Assembly (NCBI GenBank): GCA_021812825.1
Contig: JAKAMO010000004.1
Span: 1-55,313 of the forward strand
DNA length: 55,313 nt
DNA from: a bacterium
GTDB taxonomy: Bacteria; Elusimicrobiota; Elusimicrobia; Elusimicrobiales; UBA9959
Direction of reading: 5' to 3'
Shown: piece after piece, positions 49,556 through 55,313 of the stretch
Numbering within the stretch: position 1 is the stretch's first letter
Layout of the letters: every line of letters starts with the position of its first letter
Made by a program: the position numbers and the translations under genes
The notes under the pieces: generated by a model
Databases searched by the model: none
What the model saw: the letters and a program-made list of their open reading frames with translations, nothing else
Told to the model about the DNA's origin: nothing

Positions 49556-51520
49556 ATGCCCCTGGTCCTATTCTCCCTGGCCCTGCTGCTAGTCAGCTCC
49601 GCGCTCTCCCTTTCTTTCAGTGGAAGCCCCGCCCGCGCGCGGGCTTTCGGCGTTATAGGCGCCGTGGGCGCCGCGCTGGCCGGCCTGCCCGCCGCGGCCG
49701 GCGTGCTGTTCAGCGGCCGCGCCGAGACGCTGTCGCTGCCCTGGCCGGTGCCTATGGGCTCCCTCTCCCTTTCGCTGGACCCGCTGGCCGCCTTCTTCCT
49801 GGTGCCGCTGTTCCTGCTGACCGGCCTGGCCGCCGTCTACGGCGCGGGCTACATGGAGCGCTACGAGGCCTCCGGCCGCGCCGCGCCGGCCTGGGCGCAG
49901 TTCAACCTGCTGACGGCCTCGATGGCGCTGGTGCTGCTGGCCGCCAACGCGGTGCTGTTCATGACCGGCTGGGAGCTGATGGCGCTTTCCTCCTTCCTGC
50001 TGGTGCTGTTCGAAGGAGAAAAGAAGCAGGCCCGCAGGGCCGGCTTCATCTATCTGGCCGTGGGCGCCGGCGGCGCGCTGCTGCTGCTGGCGGCCTTCGG
50101 CCTGCTGGCCGCGCCCTCGGGCTCGCTGGACTTCTCCTCTTTCCTCCGCCCGACCGGCGCCCGCGCCGCGGCCGTCTTCCTGATCGCGCTGACGGGCTTC
50201 GGCCTGAAGGCCGGCTTCATGCCGCTGCACGTCTGGCTGCCCGAGGCGCACCCGGCCGCTCCCAGCCACGTCTCCGCCGTGATGAGCGGCGTGATGATAA
50301 AGATGGGCGTGTACGGCCTGCTGAGGACGCTGGGCTTCCTGGCGCCGTGGCCGGAATGGTGGGGCGCGCTGGTGCTGGTTCTGGGGGCCGTCTCCGCGCT
50401 GGGCGGGGTGCTGTTCGCGCTGGCGCAGCACGACCTGAAGCGCCTGCTGGCCTATTCCAGCATAGAGAATATCGGCATCATACTGCTGGGGCTGGGCCTC
50501 GGCATGATAGGGCTCTCCCGCGGCTCGGCGGCGCTGGCGGCGCTCGGCCTGGCCGGCGCGCTGCTGCACGCCTTCAACCATTCGCTGTTCAAGGGCCTGC
50601 TGTTCATGGGGGCCGGCGCCGTCATACATTCCGCCGGGCTGGGCGAGCTGGAGGCGCTGGGCGGCCTCTCGAAGAAGATGCCGCGTACTTCGGCCTGCTT
50701 CCTGGCCGGCTCGGCCTCCATCACCGCGCTGCCGCCCTTCAACGGCTTCGTCGGCGAGTTCCTGATCTACCTGGCCGCCTTCCGCGCGCTGCTGGACGGG
50801 CGGGCCACCGCCCACTGGGGCGCCGCCGCGCTGCTGGCGCTGGCGGCCGCGGGCGCGCTGGCCGGCGGCTGCTTCGCAAAGGCCTTCGGCTCGGTCTTCC
50901 TGGGCGAGCCGCGCTCCACGAAGTGCTCGGCCGCCCACGACCCCGGCGCCCCGATGCTGGCCGCGATGTACGCGCTGGCCGCCGCCTGCCTGGCGGCCGG
51001 CCTCCTCTCCCCCTTCCTGCTGCTCCCGCTGGCCAACGCGGCTGACGCCGCTTTCCCGGGCGCCGGCGCCGCGCTGTACGCGCTGGCCGCCCTGCCGGTG
51101 GCCTTCGTCTCGGCCGGCTTCTCCGCGCTGTGCGGGCTGCTGGCGCTGGCCGCCGCGCTGCGCGCCTGGCTGATGTGCCGCCGCGGCTACGCCGAGGGGC
51201 CCACCTGGGACTGCGGCTACGCCAGGCCCACCGCGCGCATGCAGTACGGAGCCTCCTCGTTCTCGCAGCCGCTCACCGACTTCTTCCAGCCGTTGCTGCG
51301 CAGCCTGGGCCGCGAGCCCGAGATACGCGGCTACTTCCCCAGCGGGGCCTCGTTCTCCACCGAGGCGCAGGCGCTGGTCTACAACAAGATCTACAGCCCG
51401 GCCGCGCACCGCGTGCGCGAGCTGGCCTACCGTTTCACCTGGCTGCAGCACGGGAGGCTGCAGATCTATATCCTCTATATAGTGCTGACGCTGCTGGCGC
51501 TGCTGCTATGGAAGCTATGA
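49556..51520 (+). CDS. hyfB: Hydrogenase-4 component B-like proton-translocating subunit
   Basis: The 654-residue integral membrane protein is of the NuoL/MrpA antiporter family. The conserved core is present: MTGWELMALSSFLLV, GLKAGFMPLHVWLPEAHPAAPSHVSAVMSG, RLLAYSSIENIGI, HAFNHSLFKGLLFMGAG and SITALPPFNGFVGE. The lysines and histidines of the proton path are intact. As first gene of the operon it defines the membrane arm. No good Shine-Dalgarno precedes the ATG. Confidence 0.9.
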   Translation: MPLVLFSLALLLVSSALSLSFSGSPARARAFGVIGAVGAALAGLPAAAGVLFSGRAETLSLPWPVPMGSLSLSLDPLAAFFLVPLFLLTGLAAVYGAGYMERYEASGRAAPAWAQFNLLTASMALVLLAANAVLFMTGWELMALSSFLLVLFEGEKKQARRAGFIYLAVGAGGALLLLAAFGLLAAPSGSLDFSSFLRPTGARAAAVFLIALTGFGLKAGFMPLHVWLPEAHPAAPSHVSAVMSGVMIKMGVYGLLRTLGFLAPWPEWWGALVLVLGAVSALGGVLFALAQHDLKRLLAYSSIENIGIILLGLGLGMIGLSRGSAALAALGLAGALLHAFNHSLFKGLLFMGAGAVIHSAGLGELEALGGLSKKMPRTSACFLAGSASITALPPFNGFVGEFLIYLAAFRALLDGRATAHWGAAALLALAAAGALAGGCFAKAFGSVFLGEPRSTKCSAAHDPGAPMLAAMYALAAACLAAGLLSPFLLLPLANAADAAFPGAGAALYALAALPVAFVSAGFSALCGLLALAAALRAWLMCRRGYAEGPTWDCGYARPTARMQYGASSFSQPLTDFFQPLLRSLGREPEIRGYFPSGASFSTEAQALVYNKIYSPAAHRVRELAYRFTWLQHGRLQIYILYIVLTLLALLLWKL

Positions 51521-52422
51521 GGCCCGCCCTGCATTTCCTGGCCGCGCTGCTCCTCGCCCCGCTGCTGCCGGGAGTGATAAACCGCGTGAAGGCCTTCTTC
51601 GGCGGGCGCCGCGGCCAGCCGCTGCTGCAGCTCTACTACGACCTCTTCAAGCTGGCCGGCAAGACGCCGGTGTACAGCCGCACCACCACCTGGGTGTTCC
51701 GCGCCTCGCCGGCCGCGGGCCTGGCGGCCCTGCTGGCGGCCGCGGCCGCGCTGCCTTTCGCCGGCGCCGGCCCGCTGTTCGGCTTCGAGGGGGACCTGGT
51801 GCTGGTGGTCTACCTGCTGGGGCTGGCGAGGTTCCTGACCGTGCTGGCCGCGCTGGACACGGGCTCGGCCTTCGAGGGGATGGGGGCCAGCCGCGAGATG
51901 CAGTTCGCGGTCTTCGCCGAGCCCGCCTTCTTCCTGTGCCTGGCCGCGCTGGCGCACATCACCGGCAGCCTGTCCTTCTCCGGGATATTCGCTGCGCTCA
52001 CGGGCGACACCTGGCGCACCGCGGCGCCGGTGCTGGCCCTGCTGACGGCCTCGCTCTTCATAGTGCTGCTGGCCGAGAACTCCCGCGTGCCGGCCGACGA
52101 CCCGAACACGCACCTGGAACTGACGATGATACACGAGGTCATGGTGCTGGACCACAGCGGCCCGGACCTGGCCTGCATACTTTACGGGGCGGCGCTCAAG
52201 CTCTGGCTGTTCAGCTCGCTGATAGCGGGCATGCTGCTGCCGCGCGCCGGCGGCGGCGCGTACGAGGGCGCGCTCTACCTTGGCGTTATGCTGGGCGTGA
52301 CCGGCGCGGTGGGCGTGACGGAGTCGGCCATGGCCCGCCTGCGCCTGCTGAAGGTACCCTACATGCTGATAACGGCTTTCGCTTTCGCGGCGCTGGCGCT
52401 GATATTCCAGCTGGGGAGATAG
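51517..52422 (+). CDS. hyfC: Hydrogenase-4 component C-like (NuoH-type) membrane subunit
   Basis: The 301-residue protein is of the NuoH/HycD family: RRGQPLLQLYYDLFKL, GSAFEGMGASREMQFAVFAEPAFF, AENSRVPADDPNTHLELTMIHEVMVLDHSGPDLA. It anchors the catalytic module to the membrane arm. I use the ATG overlapping the hyfB stop (ATGA), with GGAAG upstream; an ATG 9 nt earlier is possible. Its last codons include GGGGAG, which would serve as ribosome-binding site for hyfE if the inserted element were absent. Confidence 0.9.
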   Translation: MRPALHFLAALLLAPLLPGVINRVKAFFGGRRGQPLLQLYYDLFKLAGKTPVYSRTTTWVFRASPAAGLAALLAAAAALPFAGAGPLFGFEGDLVLVVYLLGLARFLTVLAALDTGSAFEGMGASREMQFAVFAEPAFFLCLAALAHITGSLSFSGIFAALTGDTWRTAAPVLALLTASLFIVLLAENSRVPADDPNTHLELTMIHEVMVLDHSGPDLACILYGAALKLWLFSSLIAGMLLPRAGGGAYEGALYLGVMLGVTGAVGVTESAMARLRLLKVPYMLITAFAFAALALIFQLGR

Positions 52423-52423
52423 A

Positions 52424-52689
52424 GGGCTCGTTAAGAAATAACGGGCGCAATTTGGCTTAGCGATTTTATGAGCGAAACAAGGAACGAGGAGCGCGGCGTA
52501 GCGGAGCTACGTAAGCGCCGAGTGACGCAGTTGCAGCCAAAGATCGCCCAGCCCCCTGGGGGAGGCCCGTCTTTGGCCGGTTTCTTCGTTGTTCCTCACT
52601 CACAGACCGCCGGCATGCTCGCTCGTCGCGCCTCGAACCCGTCTCAAATCCGGGCCTCCAAATTATGCCGGTTATTTCTTAACGAGCCC
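52424..52689. mobile_element. 266-bp MITE-like inverted-repeat element
   Basis: Terminal inverted repeats of 32 bp (52424-52455 and 52658-52689; 28 of 32 match, outer end GGGCTCGTTAAGAAATAAC) enclose a non-coding interior. That interior contains a palindrome CGTAGCGGAGCTACG and a hairpin CCAAAGA...TCTTTGG (52536-52577). It fills exactly the gap between the hyfC stop and the hyfE start. No target duplication is evident. No transposase is in the window, so it would be non-autonomous. Confidence 0.85.
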
Positions 52690-52691
52690 TA

Positions 52692-53357
52692 ATGCACACC
52701 TTCGCCGAGCTCTCGATAGTGCTGATAATACTGCTGGACCTGGCGCTGGCGGTGACCGGCTCGCTGGCCGGCTGCATCAGGCTGGTGGCCGTGCAGGGCG
52801 TGCTGGCCGCGCTGCTGCCGCTGCTGGCCGGCCACGGGCAGCCGCACGCGCGGGCGGCCGCCTTCGCCGCCGGGATAGCGCTGCTGAAGGGCGCGGTGTT
52901 CCCCTGGCTGCTGATGCGCGCGCGCGACCGCAGCGGGGCCCGCAAGGACGTGGAACCGCTGATAAGCTACCCGGCCTCCATACTGCTCTGCCTGGGCGCC
53001 TTTCTGGCCTCGTCATGGATGGGCTCCCGCCTGCCGCTGCCGCAGGCGCAGGTGGCCTGGATAGTGCCCGCCTCGCTGGCCACTATCTTTTCCGGCTTCC
53101 TGCTGATCACCACCCGCACTAAGGCCATCACGCAGGTGCTCGGCTACCTCGTCATAGAGAACGGCATCTACATCTTCGGACTGGCGCTGTTCGTGGAGCA
53201 GCCGCTTATGGTGGAACTGGCCATACTGCTGGACGTCTTCGTGGCGGTGTTCGTGATGGGCATAGCCATCTTCCACATCAGCCGCGAGTTCGACCACATA
53301 GACACCGCGGAGCTCTCCGAACTCTCCGACTGGCGGCACGGGGAGGACGGGCGATGA
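52692..53357 (+). CDS. hyfE: Hydrogenase-4 component E-like membrane subunit
   Basis: The 221-residue membrane protein is of the HyfE family (NuoK-like): repeated hydrophobic helices, KDVEPLISYPASILLCLGAFLASS, LGYLVIENGIYIFGLAL and a C-terminal FDHIDTAELSELSDW. There is no good ribosome-binding site in front of its ATG, because the 266-bp element lies immediately upstream. Confidence 0.85.
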   Translation: MHTFAELSIVLIILLDLALAVTGSLAGCIRLVAVQGVLAALLPLLAGHGQPHARAAAFAAGIALLKGAVFPWLLMRARDRSGARKDVEPLISYPASILLCLGAFLASSWMGSRLPLPQAQVAWIVPASLATIFSGFLLITTRTKAITQVLGYLVIENGIYIFGLALFVEQPLMVELAILLDVFVAVFVMGIAIFHISREFDHIDTAELSELSDWRHGEDGR

Positions 53358-54826
53358 CGTCGGCCCTGCTGATCCTGCCCGCGGCCGCCGGAGGGCTGGC
53401 CTTCCTGATACGGAGCGACTCCGCCCGCCGGCGCCTGCTGCTGCTGACGGCCTGGACGCATTCGCTGCTTACCGCGCGGCTGACGGCCTCCTTCCTGGCC
53501 GGCGGCGCGGCCGGGGCCGGGGCTTACTTCGGCCTGGACGCGCTCGGGCTGCTATTCCTCTGCGCGACCTCGCTGCTATTTTTGGGCGCCGCTCATTACG
53601 CCGTGCGTTACCTGGCCGAGGAGAAGCGGGCCGCCGGCAGCGACGGGCTCTTCCTGTTCACGAACGCGCCGGAGGCGGTCTTCACCGGCTGCCTGCTGTT
53701 CTTCCTGGCGGCGATGACGGCCGTGGCCGCCAGCCGCCACCTGGGCATGCTGTGGGCGGCCGTGGAGGCCACCACGCTGCTCTCGGCGCCGCTGATATAC
53801 TTCCACCGCAACAAACGCTCGCTCGAGGCCACGTGGAAGTACCTGCTGATCTGCTCGGTGGGCATAGCGCTGGCGCTGATGGGCAACCTGCTGCTGGGCG
53901 CGGCGGGCCTGAAGAGCGGCGCCGGGCTGGACTACCGGGCGCTGCTCTCCGGCGCGGCCTCGCTGGACCGGCCGCTGCTGAAGGCGGCCTTCCTGTTCCT
54001 GTTCGTGGGCTACGGCACCAAGATGGGCCTTTCCCCGTTCCACACCTGGCTGCCCGACGCGCACAGCGAGTCTCCGGCGGTGGTGTCGGCCCTGCTGTCC
54101 GGCGCGCTGCTCAACTGCGCCTTCCTCGGCATACTGCGCGTGTCGGCCGTCTGCGCCGGGGCGGGCCTGGCCGACTTCACCGGCGGCCTGCTGCTGCTGT
54201 TCGGCCTGTTCTCGGTGGCCACCGCGGCGCTGTTCATGGTGGGCCAGCGAGACTACAAGCGCATGCTGGCCTATTCCAGCATAGAGCATATGGGCATACT
54301 GGCGGCCGGCGCGGGCCTGGGCGGGGCCGCGGCCTACGGCGCCGTGCTGGGCGCCGTCAGCCACTCGCTGACCAAGGCCGGGCTGTTCTTCACCTCCGGC
54401 CGGGTGCTGGCCGCCGAGAGGACCAAGGAGATAGCCGCCGTAAAGGGCCTGCGCGCCCGGGCTCCGCTCACCGCCGCGCTGTGGCTGGCGGGCTTCTTCC
54501 TGATAACCGGCATGCCGCCTTCCGGCGTGTTCCTGGTCAAGTTCATAGTGCTGCGCGAGCTGCTGGCCCGCGGCCGCTACGCCGCGGCTGCCGTGTTCCT
54601 GTTCTTCCTTGCCGTGCTGGTGGCCAGCATGGCCCGCTACTTCATAGCGATGGTCTTCGGCGAGCGGGAGGCCGGCCCGGACGAGAGGCCGTTCGAAGAG
54701 AGCCGCGGCGCGCTGCTGCCGGCGGCGGTATTCTTCGCGCTGGCTGCGGCGGCCGGGCTGTTCATACCTGGCTGGCTGGACGCCCTGCTGAAGGGCGCGG
54801 CGGCTTGCATGGGAGGCGCGCTGTGA
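53354..54826 (+). CDS. hyfF: Hydrogenase-4 component F-like proton-translocating subunit
   Basis: The 490-residue protein is of the NuoN/NuoM antiporter family: AVEATTLLSAPLIYFHRNKRSLEATWKYLLIC, GTKMGLSPFHTWLPDAHSESPAVVSALLSGAL, KRMLAYSSIEHMGILAAG, SHSLTKAGLFFTSG and GMPPSGVFLVKF. Its start overlaps the hyfE stop (ATGA). Together with hyfB it gives two antiporter-like channels. Confidence 0.9.
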   Translation: MTSALLILPAAAGGLAFLIRSDSARRRLLLLTAWTHSLLTARLTASFLAGGAAGAGAYFGLDALGLLFLCATSLLFLGAAHYAVRYLAEEKRAAGSDGLFLFTNAPEAVFTGCLLFFLAAMTAVAASRHLGMLWAAVEATTLLSAPLIYFHRNKRSLEATWKYLLICSVGIALALMGNLLLGAAGLKSGAGLDYRALLSGAASLDRPLLKAAFLFLFVGYGTKMGLSPFHTWLPDAHSESPAVVSALLSGALLNCAFLGILRVSAVCAGAGLADFTGGLLLLFGLFSVATAALFMVGQRDYKRMLAYSSIEHMGILAAGAGLGGAAAYGAVLGAVSHSLTKAGLFFTSGRVLAAERTKEIAAVKGLRARAPLTAALWLAGFFLITGMPPSGVFLVKFIVLRELLARGRYAAAAVFLFFLAVLVASMARYFIAMVFGEREAGPDERPFEESRGALLPAAVFFALAAAAGLFIPGWLDALLKGAAACMGGAL

Positions 54827-55313
54827 ACATAGAGCACCTCTCCTCCTTCGATCCGCGCGGCTCGCACCTGGAGCCGGCGGAGTTCTTCGCGGCCGCGGCG
54901 GCCCGGCTGGGCGCCGGCGGCAGGGCCGTGGCCTATTTCGCGGTGCCGGAGGGCGCGGCGCACCGGCTGGTGCTGGCGCTGGCCTTCGACCGGGAAAGCA
55001 GGCTGGAGGCATACTCCACGCTGGTCTCCGGTCCGTTCCCGGCCCTGACCTCCTCCTTCCCGCAACTGCACCTGTTCGAGCGCGAGATATACGAACAGTC
55101 GGGCCTGAAGCCGGAGGGGCACCCGTGGCTGAAGCCGGTGCGTTTCGACTCTCCCGGCGCCGAGCCCGGCGTGGCGGACTATTTTACCGTACACGGCAGC
55201 CAGGTGCACGAGGTGGCGGTGGGGCCGGTGCACGCCGGCGTGATAGAGCCGGGCCATTTCCGCTTCCAGTGCCACGGCGAGCGCGTCTTCCACCTGGAGA
55301 TCATGCTGGGCTA
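54823..55313 (+). CDS. hyfG: Hydrogenase large-subunit-like protein, HyfG/HycE type (3' end outside window)
   Basis: A GTG start overlaps the hyfF stop (GTGA) and follows GGGAGG. About 163 residues are visible: a NuoC-like region (AVPEGAAHRLVLALAFDRE, FPQLHLFEREIYEQSGL) then the beginning of the NuoD/large-subunit domain (HEVAVGPVHAGVIEPGHFRFQCHGERVFHLEIMLGY). The fused NuoC-NuoD layout is that of group 4 hydrogenases. The Ni-binding CxxC pairs lie beyond or at the edge, so catalytic competence cannot be judged. Confidence 0.88.
   Translation, partial: MNIEHLSSFDPRGSHLEPAEFFAAAAARLGAGGRAVAYFAVPEGAAHRLVLALAFDRESRLEAYSTLVSGPFPALTSSFPQLHLFEREIYEQSGLKPEGHPWLKPVRFDSPGAEPGVADYFTVHGSQVHEVAVGPVHAGVIEPGHFRFQCHGERVFHLEIMLG

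Noticed and set aside
51130..51516. Upstream extension of the hyfC-like gene inside hyfB
   Set aside because: The extra residues are Arg/Ala-rich out-of-frame hyfB sequence; NuoH-family homology begins at the ATGA overlap.

Overview
The window looks like a chromosomal segment of a GC-rich, Gram-negative-type bacterium, most probably an uncultured Elusimicrobiota-like lineage. This is an inference: I see outer-membrane OmpA and PorV-like proteins, signal peptides and a secretin, abundant AUA isoleucine codons, and one near-identical GC-rich terminator (CCGCCGGG...CCCGGCGG followed by TTTTGTTTT) stamped behind most minus-strand genes. No rRNA, tRNA, CRISPR array or recognisable transposase gene was found.

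Layout. 1-25.9 kb is a compact core-like region: two complete ECF sigma/anti-sigma pairs (11.0-12.1 and 24.0-25.2 kb) plus an anti-sigma tail at the left edge, small two-component proteins, secreted hypotheticals, a DUF4892-OmpA-PASTA protein, an STN/TPR protein downstream of one sigma pair, a cysteine-rich secreted protein coupled to a secretin, RsgA with a small upstream ORF, an M3-like metallopeptidase, an aldo/keto reductase and a hemolysin-III (TrhA) protein.

26-46.2 kb is accessory and patchy in base composition. It holds a HigBA-type toxin-antitoxin pair, four full and one truncated ORF6N (phage antirepressor-like) genes, a secreted Cys-rich protein plus HExxH protein behind a structured leader, a PorV-like protein coupled to a 1149-residue surface protein, an AT-rich island with a prokaryotic ubiquitin-like protein, a truncated ThiF/E1-like enzyme, a ParA/TPR ATPase and an MqsRA-like pair, then a UvrD/AddA-like helicase-nuclease. 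A repeat containing CAAGACCTGACCCC occurs eight times and sits exactly at the breakpoints of three truncated genes.

46.2-55.3 kb returns to GC-rich sequence: a SulP-STAS-cyclic-nucleotide-binding transporter, a repeat-rich secreted protein, and the start of a group 4 [NiFe]-hydrogenase-type operon (hyfB, hyfC, hyfE, hyfF, hyfG-like) that runs off the right edge. A 266-bp inverted-repeat element sits exactly between the hyfC stop and the hyfE start.

Most interesting signal: each of the four ORF6N genes carries a different long palindrome inside its coding sequence at the same protein position, and the gap between two of them is a tandem array of six further palindromes of the same type, nearly all of which translate to the same peptide motif (L-x-x-Q-F/I/N-x-T). 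This looks like a palindrome-coded variable segment with a neighbouring set of alternative versions.
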